A DNA stretch of 46,178 nt, taken from positions 1 to 46,178 of the forward strand of contig NZ_FQUX01000015.1 of NCBI RefSeq assembly GCF_900129275.1, in the 5' to 3' direction. Below are positions 1-8,653 of the stretch, in pieces; position 1 is the first letter of the stretch, and every line of letters begins with the position of its first letter. Under the pieces are notes generated by a model, which saw only the letters and a list, made by a program, of their open reading frames with translations, was not told the DNA's origin and did not search any database. A program made the translations under genes and the position numbers. This DNA is from Arenibacter palladensis (GTDB lineage Bacteria; Bacteroidota; Bacteroidia; Flavobacteriales; Flavobacteriaceae).

Positions 1-306
1 AAGAGGAGCTCCGGCGCAGCCATATCACCCCATCGATGACCGATGGATATGACTGCTACCAGAATGCACTGGCCGAGCGGATCAATGGGATATTGAAAGG
101 GGAATTCTTAATATATAAATGTAACAACGGTAAAGATTTAAAGCAACTCATTGTAGATTCCATCAATACATACAACAACAGAAGACCACATTTGAGCCTT
201 AATTATAAAACACCTAATTTTATACATAACAAAAAACCTGTGAAGTTAAATTCACAGGTCTAATATATATTCTTTAAAAACCGTCAACCTATTTTAGGAC
301 GACTCA
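1..306 (+). mobile_element. IS3-family insertion sequence, right end only
   Basis: The left edge of the window cuts this element; only the end of its transposase gene and its right terminus remain. After the transposase stop at 263 there is a short spacer. The sequence at about 281-306 (CCGTCAACCTATTTTAGGAC then GACTCA) looks like a terminal inverted repeat ending in CA, as IS3-family elements do. The left inverted repeat and the target duplication cannot be seen, so the exact boundary is inferred. The element sits 16 bases beyond the pdhC stop codon and points towards it. Confidence 0.7.
3..263 (+). CDS. IS3-family transposase OrfB, C-terminal fragment (runs off left edge)
   Basis: This is the C-terminal end of a DDE/integrase-core transposase of the IS3 family, which cuts and joins insertion-sequence ends. 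The open frame continues to the left edge, so the ATG at 36 is internal and not the start. The visible residues include the typical stretch SMTDGYDCYQNALAERING followed by LKGEF, which carries the glutamate region of the DDE catalytic site, and a C-terminal tail with YNNRRPHLSL. About 86 residues are visible, against roughly 280 in full-length family members. The rest of the element, including OrfA, lies outside the window. Confidence 0.9.
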   Translation, partial: EELRRSHITPSMTDGYDCYQNALAERINGILKGEFLIYKCNNGKDLKQLIVDSINTYNNRRPHLSLNYKTPNFIHNKKPVKLNSQV

Positions 307-322
307 TTTTAAAGTATTCGAT

Positions 323-1966
323 TTAAGCCAACATGGTAACCGGATTCTCCAAATACGCTCTAAGTGTTTGCAAAAATTGAGCTCCAGTAGCACCATCCAC
401 CGTTCGGTGATCGCAAGCCAATGTTACCTTCATGGTATTGCCAACCACGATCTGGCCATTTCTAACCACTGGCTTTTGGACAATGGCTCCTACAGATAAT
501 ATTGCAGAATTGGGCTGGTTTATGATAGAGGTAAATTCGGTAATACCAAACATCCCTAAATTGGAAACGGTAAAAGTACTGCCTTCCATTTCCGCAGGAC
601 TAATTTTCTTATTTCTTGCCTTGCCTGCCAAATCCTTCACTGAAGCCCCAATTTGGGTCAGTGTCATCTGGTCTGCAAATTTAAGAACAGGAACCAAAAG
701 TCCGTCTTCAACTGCAACCGCTACCCCTATATGTACATGTTGATTATAACGAGTAGTCTCATTGTTCCATGAGGTATTTACCTGTGGATGCTTTTTTAAC
801 GCCATAGCACACGCCTTAACCACCATATCATTAAAGGACACCTTGGTATCTGGCAAACCATTGATCTGCTCTCTTGAGGTCTTGGCATAATCCATATCGA
901 CCTCTATGGTTAAATAGTAATGTGGAGCGGAAAACTTTGATTCTCCCAAACGTTTGGCAATAACCTTACGCATTTGAGAATTCTTCACTTCCTCAGTCCC
1001 TTCTTGCCCTACCGGTAAATTGATTGGAGCCGCAACAGCCGCTTGTGGGGAGGAAGCCTTTTCCTGGGCAGGAATTGCTTTCTCGGCAGCTTTTTGTTTT
1101 GGCTGATATTCTTCGATATCTTTCTTTATAATCCTTCCCTGATCACCACTACCTTTAACATCCTCAAGATTTATTCCCTTATCCTGGGCAATTTTCTTGG
1201 CCAATGGCGATGCAAAAATCCTTTGGCCATCATTGGCAGCAATAGGTGCAGATTCCTGACCATTACTGGAAGAAGCTTCAGCCTTCTTGGCTTCTGCAGG
1301 TGCACTTTCTTCTTCAGAATCGGAACCTGATCCCGCACTCAATACAGCATCAACATCCGTCCCATTGGGACCTATAACGGCAAGAACAGAATCTACAGGT
1401 GCAGTTTCCCCTTCATTGATTCCTACGTACAACAGGGTACCCGAATAGAAAGATTCAAACTCCATTGTAGCCTTATCGGTCTCAATTTCTGCAAGAATGT
1501 CTCCTTCTTCAACTTCATCCCCAACTTTTTTCAACCATGTTGCCACGGTACCTTCTTCCATAGTATCACTAAGGCGAGGCATTTTTACAATCTCCACACC
1601 TTCAGGAATAGCAGTTGCCGTAGTTTTAGGAGCTTCCTTCTTATCTTCCTTCTCGGCTACAGCTTCTGTTTGTTTTTCCTCTTTGTCATCCGAAGATGCA
1701 CTATTGATCAATCCGGATACATCTTCGCCCTTTTCACCAATTATGGCCAAAAGTGAATCTACTGGAGCCGTATCACCTTCTTTAATACCTATATATAATA
1801 AAGTTCCTTCATTGAAAGATTCGAACTCCATTGTAGCCTTGTCGGTTTCGATTTCTGCCAATATATCACCTTCTTCGATCTTGTCGCCTACTTTCTTTAG
1901 CCACTTAGCAACGGTCCCCTCTTCCATGGTATCGCTAAGTCTTGGCATATTTATTACTTCTGCCAT
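323..1966 (-). CDS. pdhC: Pyruvate dehydrogenase E2, dihydrolipoamide acetyltransferase
   Basis: E2 core of the pyruvate dehydrogenase complex: it carries the acetyl group on lipoyl arms and transfers it to CoA in the cytoplasm. The protein has 547 residues. Two lipoyl domains occupy about 1-85 and 124-208; each has an ETDKATMEFE motif, giving lipoyl-lysines K43 and K165. Charged, Ala/Pro-rich linkers follow each. The E3-binding domain is at about 250-287 (FASPLAKKIA). The catalytic acetyltransferase domain fills the rest and ends with the active-site motif DHRTVDG (H520, D524). The ATG is 4 bases past the pdhA stop, so the two genes form one transcript. E3 is not in the window. No terminator is visible before the IS end 16 bases downstream. 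Confidence 0.95.
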   Translation of the reverse strand: MAEVINMPRLSDTMEEGTVAKWLKKVGDKIEEGDILAEIETDKATMEFESFNEGTLLYIGIKEGDTAPVDSLLAIIGEKGEDVSGLINSASSDDKEEKQTEAVAEKEDKKEAPKTTATAIPEGVEIVKMPRLSDTMEEGTVATWLKKVGDEVEEGDILAEIETDKATMEFESFYSGTLLYVGINEGETAPVDSVLAVIGPNGTDVDAVLSAGSGSDSEEESAPAEAKKAEASSSNGQESAPIAANDGQRIFASPLAKKIAQDKGINLEDVKGSGDQGRIIKKDIEEYQPKQKAAEKAIPAQEKASSPQAAVAAPINLPVGQEGTEEVKNSQMRKVIAKRLGESKFSAPHYYLTIEVDMDYAKTSREQINGLPDTKVSFNDMVVKACAMALKKHPQVNTSWNNETTRYNQHVHIGVAVAVEDGLLVPVLKFADQMTLTQIGASVKDLAGKARNKKISPAEMEGSTFTVSNLGMFGITEFTSIINQPNSAILSVGAIVQKPVVRNGQIVVGNTMKVTLACDHRTVDGATGAQFLQTLRAYLENPVTMLA

Positions 1967-1970
1967 TTAC

Positions 1971-2969
1971 TTATATTTTATGTTGTACAAATGGATAATC
2001 CTCTTGATCGTATACCATATCATATAATTGATTTATAGGTGGATAATCCGATTCCTCTGCAAATTTTTCGCACTCAGAAACCAACTTTTTAACCCTAGTA
2101 TCTATCTCCTTTATCTGAGCGTCAGTGGCATATTTGTTTTCCTTTATAGTAGCCAATACTTGGGATATTGGATCTATTTTCTTGTACTCTTCCACCTCTT
2201 CCTTGGTTCTGTAATGCTGGGCATCTGACATGGAGTGTCCTCTGTACCTATAGGTCTTCATTTCAAGAAAAGTAGGTCCGCCTCCAGACCTGGCACGCTC
2301 AATAGCCTTGCTCATTTCCTTGGCAACCGTCACCGGATCCATTCCATCTACTGGTCCACATGGCATTTCGTATCCCAATCCCAGTTTCCAGATTTCGGTT
2401 GAATGGGACGTTCTAGCTACAGATGTTCCCATGGCATAACCATTGTTCTCACAAACAAAAACAACTGGCAACTGCCAAAGCATGGCCAAGTTAAAACTTT
2501 CATGAAGCGATCCCTGTCTTACTGCCCCATCTCCCATATAACACAAGGTTACGGCATCCCTTTTAAAATACTTATCAGCAAAAGCCAATCCAGCACCCAA
2601 TGGGATCTGACCACCAACTATACCATGGCCACCATAGAAACGATGTTCTTTGGAAAAAATATGCATGGATCCACCCATTCCTTTGGAAGTTCCCGTGACT
2701 TTACCATAAAGTTCCGCCATCACCTTTTTGGGATCAACACCCATACCTATTGGCTGAACGTGATTCCTATAAGCGGTAATCATTCTATCCTTGGTAAGGT
2801 CCATTGCATGCAATGCACCTGCAAGAACAGCTTCCTGTCCATTGTAAAGATGTAAAAATCCACGAACTTTTTGTTGAATATAGACTGCAGCAAGTTTATC
2901 TTCAAACTTTCTCCAGAACAGCATGTCCTCATACCATTTAAGGTAGACCTCTTTGGTTATTTTTTCCAT
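1971..2969 (-). CDS. pdhA: Pyruvate dehydrogenase E1 component, alpha subunit
   Basis: Thiamine-diphosphate-dependent subunit that decarboxylates pyruvate and reductively acetylates the E2 lipoyl groups. The frame is open back to 3035, but the first 22 residues are hydrophobic and unlike the family. I place the start at the ATG at 2969, where the protein begins MEKITKEVYLKWYEDM, giving 332 residues, normal for an alpha subunit. The TPP-binding signature runs from GDGA (GDGAVRQGSLHESFNLAM) to ENNGYAMGT. The regulatory-loop region with YRYRGHSMSD is present. A separate E1-beta gene is not adjacent; as in many Flavobacteria, pdhA is followed directly by E2. A perfect TAnnTTTG box at 3033-3040 lies within the longer frame, which supports the shorter start. 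Confidence 0.93.
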   Translation of the reverse strand: MEKITKEVYLKWYEDMLFWRKFEDKLAAVYIQQKVRGFLHLYNGQEAVLAGALHAMDLTKDRMITAYRNHVQPIGMGVDPKKVMAELYGKVTGTSKGMGGSMHIFSKEHRFYGGHGIVGGQIPLGAGLAFADKYFKRDAVTLCYMGDGAVRQGSLHESFNLAMLWQLPVVFVCENNGYAMGTSVARTSHSTEIWKLGLGYEMPCGPVDGMDPVTVAKEMSKAIERARSGGGPTFLEMKTYRYRGHSMSDAQHYRTKEEVEEYKKIDPISQVLATIKENKYATDAQIKEIDTRVKKLVSECEKFAEESDYPPINQLYDMVYDQEDYPFVQHKI

Positions 2970-3032
2970 TAATTGATAATTTATGTAGTAATTCGCTTTA
3001 ATCAAAAACAAGTTTATGACCAAAACGGAAAA

Positions 3033-3040
3033 CAAAAATA
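3033..3040 (-). promoter_or_regulatory. Candidate Bacteroidota -7 box upstream of pdhA
   Basis: On the minus strand the sequence TATTTTTG matches the Bacteroidota -7 consensus TAnnTTTG exactly, about 64 bases upstream of the pdhA ATG. A TTG lies only 11 bases further upstream, closer than the usual 17-23 bases, so the -33 element is not convincing. Confidence 0.3.
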
Positions 3041-3157
3041 CATATATAAATCAATAGGAAAAAAAATTAAATCAAAAGCTTCGCATAAAGCTATTATATA
3101 AAACAAAATAAGGAATAGTTGAGAAATACCTAAAATTTAAAGGCCATACTTCTTTTC

Positions 3158-3643
3158 CTATTCAAGAAATGTACTGTTAAAAGCCAAAGGAAGTATGTCG
3201 GCCACAGAATTACATTTTAAGATCTCTCCTGTTTCCCCAGACATAATTATTGATATAGGCCTCATTTGTCTTATTTCATATTCCGAAATGGACTGCCGAC
3301 AATTACCACAAGGGGCAGCAGGTTTATTAACTACAAAATTTTTAGAAGTGGCGCTTATGGCAATGGCTTTGACACCTACACCAGGAAATTTTGCGGATGC
3401 GTAAAATATAGCCACTCTCTCCGCGCACAGACCAGAAGGATATGAGGCATTTTCCTGATTGTTGCCAATTACAATTTCATCATTATCCAACAATACCGCA
3501 GCTCCAACATTAAATTTGGAATAAGGGGAATAAGCGTTCTGCCTAGCCTTTACCGCTTCACGCATTAAAACTTGGTCCTCCTGTTCCAGTTCATCCACAG
3601 ATTCATAGACCATTAGATCAAATACCACCCTACGTAGTTTCAT
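3158..3643 (-). CDS. cdd: Cytidine deaminase
   Basis: Zinc-dependent deaminase that converts cytidine and deoxycytidine to uridine and deoxyuridine in pyrimidine salvage. The zinc-site motifs are clear: CAERVA supplies a cysteine ligand and the catalytic glutamate, and PCGNCRQ supplies two more cysteines. The substrate-binding region reads YSKFNVGAAV. The frame opens two codons earlier with a TTG, but the ATG at 3643 is the better start, giving 161 residues, the usual length in Flavobacteria and longer than the roughly 130-residue Bacillus type. It lies downstream of porV on the same strand, but the strong porV terminator separates them, so it is probably transcribed alone. Confidence 0.93.
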   Translation of the reverse strand: MKLRRVVFDLMVYESVDELEQEDQVLMREAVKARQNAYSPYSKFNVGAAVLLDNDEIVIGNNQENASYPSGLCAERVAIFYASAKFPGVGVKAIAISATSKNFVVNKPAAPCGNCRQSISEYEIRQMRPISIIMSGETGEILKCNSVADILPLAFNSTFLE

Positions 3644-3677
3644 AGCCAATTTGCATTAAACAAGTTTGTAAAAATAA

Positions 3678-3705
3678 ACAAAACCTGCTTGTTGGCAGGT
3701 TTTGT
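3678..3705 (-). terminator. Rho-independent terminator of porV
   Basis: Perfect 11-bp stem (ACAAAACCTGC / GCAGGTTTTGT) with a 6-base loop. On the minus strand it is followed by a T-rich run. It lies 28 bases past the porV stop and just before the cdd start. Confidence 0.8.
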
Positions 3706-3732
3706 TTATAAGCTATATATTTTTTTGGCACA

Positions 3733-4878
3733 TTAATCATTTAAAAATTCTTCTCCCAGATTGAATGTCAGCGAAAACCTAAGTGTATTCTCCAAAGGAT
3801 TTCTGACCTGGGAAGTGGAGAACAAATAAGACAGGTCTACTTGAGCGGATTTAAATCTAAAACCGGCACCCAAAGTGAAAAATTTTCTCGACCCTTTTAA
3901 ATCGCTCTCATTAAAATATCCAGTTCTTAACATAAATGCATTTTGGTAGGTATATTCAGCACCAAGTGCCCATGTAAATTCTTTCAACTCCTCACTAAAG
4001 CCATCGGGTGCATCGCCAAATGATTTAAAAACGCCTTCAAAAAATGTAGTTTGCTGATATTCGTCATTATCTGTCCCGTCAATAACCCCGTCATCGTTAT
4101 AATCTTGTGGTGTAGGAACCAATAATTTATTAAATTCAGTTGTAAGTCCAAGCACATTATCCTGGTCCAAAATTAAATCAAAACCTAGACCCGCTTTCAA
4201 ATTGGTAGGAAGAAAATTTTCTTGTCCCGCATCATCATACTTTAGTTTACTTCCTAAATTTGAAATGTTGAAACCGGCCCTCCAACGACCATCAAAACTA
4301 TTATAAGCAATTTCCCTAGAACGATAGAACCCCGAGACATCCACAGCAAATGAACTTGCCGCCTTGGAATCCTCGCTGCCGTTATCAGGCAATTTTAAAT
4401 TAGAGCTAATAAACCTACCAGCAACAGCCATGGAAAAGGTTTCGCTTAACTTTAAAGAATAGGAACCATCAAATGCCAACTCGTTGGGTTTGGCCAATCT
4501 TGCCTGATCCCCGGCGAATTGCCTAAGTTCAATTTCTCCCAAGGTAAAGTACCTTAAACTTAAGGCGAAGGCACTTCTATCATTGATTTTCTTGTGAAAA
4601 TTTGCACTTAACAGGGCTATATCGGTAATTATACTCTCCAAATACGGTGTATAACTAAGTCCTATTCCCATTTCCCTTTCGGCAAAGGCAAATTTTGCCG
4701 GATTCCACTGTTGCGAGAAAGCATCGGTAGAGGTGGCAACCCCCATATCCCCCATACCTGATGCCCTAGCATCTGCGGCAATGGTTAAAAAAGGAACAGC
4801 AGTGGTAATCACCCTATCTTCCTGAGCAGCAACTTTAAACACCAAGAAAAGCAAGAAAAGTATTGATAATTTTTTCAT
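3733..4878 (-). CDS. porV: Type IX secretion system outer-membrane protein PorV (LptO)
   Basis: A FadL-like outer-membrane beta-barrel of the type IX secretion system. PorV works as a shuttle that collects secreted proteins from the translocon and passes them to the attachment complex. The 381-residue protein has a short Sec signal peptide ending in VAAQ. The mature N-terminus contains the family hallmark TAVPFLTIAADARASGMGDM followed by QQWNPAK. The remainder is alternating beta-strand sequence ending in an aromatic-rich C-terminal strand, typical of outer-membrane barrels. It is divergent from gldJ, another gliding/T9SS gene, across a 441-base gap. In many Flavobacteria porV is next to porU; porU is not here. 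Confidence 0.9.
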   Translation of the reverse strand: MKKLSILFLLFLVFKVAAQEDRVITTAVPFLTIAADARASGMGDMGVATSTDAFSQQWNPAKFAFAEREMGIGLSYTPYLESIITDIALLSANFHKKINDRSAFALSLRYFTLGEIELRQFAGDQARLAKPNELAFDGSYSLKLSETFSMAVAGRFISSNLKLPDNGSEDSKAASSFAVDVSGFYRSREIAYNSFDGRWRAGFNISNLGSKLKYDDAGQENFLPTNLKAGLGFDLILDQDNVLGLTTEFNKLLVPTPQDYNDDGVIDGTDNDEYQQTTFFEGVFKSFGDAPDGFSEELKEFTWALGAEYTYQNAFMLRTGYFNESDLKGSRKFFTLGAGFRFKSAQVDLSYLFSTSQVRNPLENTLRFSLTFNLGEEFLND

Positions 4879-5319
4879 TTTAACTTGTTATAATTAAGAT
4901 TTGGTTTCTATAGTTATCCAAAAGAACCCAAATGATAGATATCTCGGTTCATTATAGTCAAACGTCCATTTTCCAAATATCTTATATGTACCATAAAAAA
5001 ATTGAGCATTTAAGTGCTTTTTACAATCAAGATATAATATAATAGGAATAATCCATTGCTTAAATTGTTTCATAGTAATTGAATTTACTTGTTATTTTAC
5101 AAAGAATTATCAACTATCCATACTATATTAAATTTTAAGTCGTTATTCATGTTAAGCGATGCTCTTTGCATGTTAAATAAATCATCAATTTTTTTCATTT
5201 AACAAAATATTATGCCTTAATCATCGTTCTAAATGCCGAAAGCGACACAAAATATTAATAAAATATGAATCGCAAACTCCTTTAAATAGAAGTTTGTCCT
5301 TTGAACTCAAGTCCTAATT
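4879..5319. other. Divergent intergenic region between porV and gldJ
   Basis: A 441-base AT-rich gap between two divergent genes, so it should hold both promoters. No protein-coding stretch is apparent. For porV a TTTG about 21 bases before TATCATTTG on the minus strand (near 4930-4970) loosely resembles the Bacteroidota -33/-7 pair, but it is not an exact match. I see no clear operator or riboswitch. Confidence 0.5.
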
Positions 5320-6984
5320 ATGAAAAAACAATTCATCAAAGTTGTACTCTCTTGCGCTATTATAGCTGGTGGTTTTTCAAGCTGTAAAAACTCATCATCC
5401 TCTAAAAATGTCTCAAGGGCTACGGGCTGGAATATTAACGCCAAGGAAGGTGGATTTCAGTACAATTCAGACTTTAAAGAGCAGGAAACTGCACCAGGTT
5501 TAGTATTTGTAGAGGGAGGAACCTTTACAAAAGGTCAGGTTCAGGATGATGTGATGCACGAATGGAACAACACCCCTACCTCACAGCACGTGCAGTCTTT
5601 TTATATGGATGAGACCGAAGTTACCAATGTTATGTATTTGGAATATTTGGATTATCTGAAAAGCGTATATCCTCCAGAAAATCCTAAATATGTACACATA
5701 TACACTGGTGCATTACCAGATACCTTGGTATGGAGAAACAGGTTGGGATTCAACGAAACTATGACCAATAATTATCTACGCCACCCGGCTTATGCCGAAT
5801 ATCCCGTAGTTGGTGTAAACTGGATCCAAGCGACCCAATTTGCAGAATGGAGGACAGACCGTGTGAATGAAGTAATGCTGGAAAGAGAAGGCTATCTTTC
5901 AGAAGATGCCAAATACAAAGTAATTAATGGCGAGGCAGAAGGTGGTTTTAGCACGGAAGCCTATTTAAACAGACCGGAATCCGTATACAATGGACAGATA
6001 GACTCTCTACAAGGGAAAAAGAAAAGAGATTCAGTTTCCGTCTTTGCCAAAAGGAGCTCCGGGGTTATTTTACCGGAATATAGATTACCTACTGAGACGG
6101 AATGGGAATATGCAGCCCAAGCACAGATTGGAAGCAGGGAATACAATAACTATAGAGGTAGAAAAAAATATCCTTGGGAAGGAGATTATACCAGAAATGG
6201 ACAAAGGGTTGGTAGAGGAGATCAATTGGCCAACTTCAAACAAGGAAAAGGAGATTACGGCGGAATTGCAGGATGGTCCGATGACGGCGCCGATATTACC
6301 GCGGAAGTTAAATCTTACAAGCCCAATGATTTTGGATTGTATGATATGGCAGGAAACGTGGCCGAATGGGTTGCGGATGTCTACAGACCTATAGTAGACG
6401 ACGAAGTAAGTGACTTCAACTATTTCCGAGGAAACGTTTATATGAAAACAGCCATTGGAAAAGACGGAAAAGTAAATGTAATTCGCGACTCCATTGTGTA
6501 CGACACCTTGCCAAACGGTAAAGTAGTAGCGGTAAATTTACCAGGTGAGATTAAAATGGTACCGGTAGATGAGGAAGAAACCTTCTTAAGGACCAACTTC
6601 TCTTCCAGTGACAACCGTGGATACAGGGACGGTGAACCAGGGTCTACCAGATTTTATGATAGGTTTAGCGATGAGGACGAGGATGAAACAAATAAAAAGA
6701 AAATGTATGATTCTCCTGTCAGCAAGGTACAGGTAGACTCTACAGGAAATATCATCAGAGCTTATGACAAATCCAATAACAGAACTTCCTTGATCAATGA
6801 TGAAGTAAGAGTCTTCAAAGGAGGTTCATGGAGAGATAGGGCCTATTGGTTAGACCCTGCACAAAGAAGATATCTACCACAGTATATGTCAACAGATTAC
6901 ATTGGATTTAGATGTGCCATGTCTAGAGTAGGTTCCAAATCCAAAACAAAAAACAAAACCCCTAGAGGCAAGAAAGCCAAATAG
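5320..6984 (+). CDS. gldJ: Gliding motility lipoprotein GldJ
   Basis: Essential lipoprotein of the gliding and type IX secretion machinery, anchored to a membrane facing the periplasm; in Flavobacterium johnsoniae loss of GldJ destabilises the GldK/GldN system. The 554-residue protein has a signal peptide and a lipobox ending at C22 (GGFSSC). From about residue 60 it has a formylglycine-generating-enzyme-like (sulfatase-modifying factor) fold: FVEGGTFTKG, then MDETEVTN, WIQATQFAEW, LPTETEWEYAA, YDMAGNVAEWV and FKGGSWRDRAYWLDP, ending IGFRCAMS. A long charged insert near residues 340-470 interrupts that fold. Here the fold is structural, with no expected sulfatase-activating activity. The ATG and the basic C-terminal tail are unambiguous. 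murF follows after a terminator. Confidence 0.95.
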   Translation: MKKQFIKVVLSCAIIAGGFSSCKNSSSSKNVSRATGWNINAKEGGFQYNSDFKEQETAPGLVFVEGGTFTKGQVQDDVMHEWNNTPTSQHVQSFYMDETEVTNVMYLEYLDYLKSVYPPENPKYVHIYTGALPDTLVWRNRLGFNETMTNNYLRHPAYAEYPVVGVNWIQATQFAEWRTDRVNEVMLEREGYLSEDAKYKVINGEAEGGFSTEAYLNRPESVYNGQIDSLQGKKKRDSVSVFAKRSSGVILPEYRLPTETEWEYAAQAQIGSREYNNYRGRKKYPWEGDYTRNGQRVGRGDQLANFKQGKGDYGGIAGWSDDGADITAEVKSYKPNDFGLYDMAGNVAEWVADVYRPIVDDEVSDFNYFRGNVYMKTAIGKDGKVNVIRDSIVYDTLPNGKVVAVNLPGEIKMVPVDEEETFLRTNFSSSDNRGYRDGEPGSTRFYDRFSDEDEDETNKKKMYDSPVSKVQVDSTGNIIRAYDKSNNRTSLINDEVRVFKGGSWRDRAYWLDPAQRRYLPQYMSTDYIGFRCAMSRVGSKSKTKNKTPRGKKAK

Positions 6985-7007
6985 GCATAGCAAATAATTA
7001 TATGAAG

Positions 7008-7034
7008 AAGCCCTTTTTAAAAAGGGCTTTTTTT
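7008..7034 (+). terminator. Rho-independent terminator of gldJ
   Basis: Self-complementary hairpin with arms AAGCCCTTTTT and AAAAAGGGCTT followed by a T run, 23 bases after the gldJ stop. It separates gldJ from murF, which starts 13 bases later. Confidence 0.85.
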
Positions 7035-7047
7035 ATATCTTAGTTTT

Positions 7048-8322
7048 ATGACAATAGAACATTTGCACCAACTCTTTTTAGAGTTTCCCCTAGTTTGTAC
7101 AGACACTAGAAAAATAAGCCCTAATTGTATATTTTTTGCCTTAAAGGGAGATAATTTTAATGGCAACACTTATGCCGCACAAGCTCTTGAGAAGGGCTCA
7201 TCTTACGCCATTGTTGACGAAGAGGAATTTGCAGGCCACGACAAGGCCATATTGGTAAATAATGTACTCAATACACTCCAAGAACTTTCCCGATTTCACA
7301 GGAATTATTGCAAAGCAAAGGTAATTGGCCTTACTGGAAGTAATGGCAAAACCACTACAAAAGAACTTATTACCGCTGTTCTATCAAGAAAATACAAAAC
7401 TATTGCTACAAAGGGCAATTTAAACAATCATATAGGTGTCCCATTAACACTACTTTCCATTACCCCGGATACGGAAATGGCCATCGTTGAGATGGGTGCC
7501 AACCACCTTAAGGAAATAGAGTTCCTTTGTAAGTTGGCCATGCCCGATTTTGGATATATTACCAATTTTGGCAAAGCACATTTGGAGGGTTTTGGAAGTG
7601 AGGAAGGAGTAATAAAAGGCAAAAGCGAGCTGTACGACTATTTAACCAGCCACGATAAATCCATTTTTTTTAACGCGGACGACCCTATTCAAAAAGAAAA
7701 ACTATCTAACGTCATCAAGAAATTTGGGTATAGCCAAAACAATAGTGAATTCTTTCGAATAAAACTTGTTGGCGCTGATCCTTTTGTTAAAATTTCTGTA
7801 GATGATATCCAAATTACAACCCAATTGGTGGGCAGCTATAATTTCACGAATTGCTGTGCCGCAATATTAATTGGAAAATATTTTAATGTTGAGTTAGACG
7901 AAATAAAAAGAGGAATTGAAAATTACATTCCCCAAAACAATCGTTCACAAATAATCAAAAAAAATGGCCACCATATAATTCTGGACGCCTATAATGCCAA
8001 CCCTACTAGTATGAAGGCCGCCTTGGAAAACTTTCAGCAATTAAAGGCCGATTATAAGATTGCATTCTTGGGAGACATGTTCGAATTAGGAAAAACGGCA
8101 GAAAATGAACATCAGGAAATATCCAATATAGCCACCAATATGCAATTTGATCAAGTGTTTTTAATTGGGGAAAACTTTTTCAAGACAAAAAGTGACTTAA
8201 GTAAATTCAAGTCATTTGACCATCTTAGGGAAACACTTAATAACAAAACCTTGAAAAATGCCACAATCTTGATAAAAGGATCCCGTGGCATGGCATTGGA
8301 AAGAATACTCGATTTATTATAA
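7048..8322 (+). CDS. murF: UDP-N-acetylmuramoyl-tripeptide--D-alanyl-D-alanine ligase
   Basis: Cytoplasmic ATP-dependent ligase that adds D-Ala-D-Ala to the UDP-MurNAc-tripeptide, the last cytoplasmic step of peptidoglycan precursor synthesis. The 424-residue protein shows the Mur-ligase three-domain plan: an N-terminal UDP-binding domain with DTRKISPNCIFFALKG, a central ATPase domain with the P-loop GLTGSNGKTTTKEL near residue 95-105, followed by NNHIGVPLTLL and the VEMGANH motif, and a C-terminal domain with DAYNANPTSM and FLGDMFELG. Length and motifs are normal. The start ATG lies 13 bases after the gldJ terminator, leaving little room for an independent promoter, so some expression may come from read-through. 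A weak 5-bp hairpin with T run at about 8321-8342 could terminate it. Confidence 0.95.
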   Translation: MTIEHLHQLFLEFPLVCTDTRKISPNCIFFALKGDNFNGNTYAAQALEKGSSYAIVDEEEFAGHDKAILVNNVLNTLQELSRFHRNYCKAKVIGLTGSNGKTTTKELITAVLSRKYKTIATKGNLNNHIGVPLTLLSITPDTEMAIVEMGANHLKEIEFLCKLAMPDFGYITNFGKAHLEGFGSEEGVIKGKSELYDYLTSHDKSIFFNADDPIQKEKLSNVIKKFGYSQNNSEFFRIKLVGADPFVKISVDDIQITTQLVGSYNFTNCCAAILIGKYFNVELDEIKRGIENYIPQNNRSQIIKKNGHHIILDAYNANPTSMKAALENFQQLKADYKIAFLGDMFELGKTAENEHQEISNIATNMQFDQVFLIGENFFKTKSDLSKFKSFDHLRETLNNKTLKNATILIKGSRGMALERILDLL

Positions 8323-8343
8323 CCTTTAAAAATTAGGTTTTTG

Positions 8344-8418
8344 TGGGACATACTGGATTCGAACCAGTGACCTCTGCCCTGTCAAGGCAGCGCTCTAAAC
8401 CAACTGAGCTAATACCCC
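8344..8418 (-). tRNA. tRNA-Val, anticodon GAC
   Basis: On the minus strand the cloverleaf is complete: acceptor GGGGTAT pairs with ATGTCCC (including G-U pairs), the D arm reads GCTCAG...GAGC, the anticodon arm is CTGCC-TTGACAG-GGCAG with anticodon GAC (Val), and the T arm is ACTGG-TTCGAAT-CCAGT. The discriminator base is A. CCA is not encoded. It ends 21 bases from the murF stop on the opposite strand. Confidence 0.95.
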
Positions 8419-8653
8419 ATTCTCTGTAACAACAGAAAAAATAGTCCGCCAAAATTACACCAATTTTAAGAGTTTAAAACAACCTAGGAAAGTTTTTTTC
8501 AATAATTTGATCCTTTGGTATTCAAAATCCATTTCTCAACTATTGAAACAAAGGCAATAGGCTTCCACTTCACAACTATTCCGCAACACCTTATTAAAGA
8601 ATAAAATCAACCCCTAATAAATTTGAATGGAATCCATTACTTTCTACTTTACT

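Noticed and set aside
1497..2027. 176-codon plus-strand frame inside pdhC
   Set aside because: Antisense shadow of the lipoyl domains; it is Ser-rich because it reads opposite the conserved Glu codons.
6044..6394. 116-codon plus-strand frame inside gldJ
   Set aside because: Alternative frame of the well supported gldJ coding sequence.
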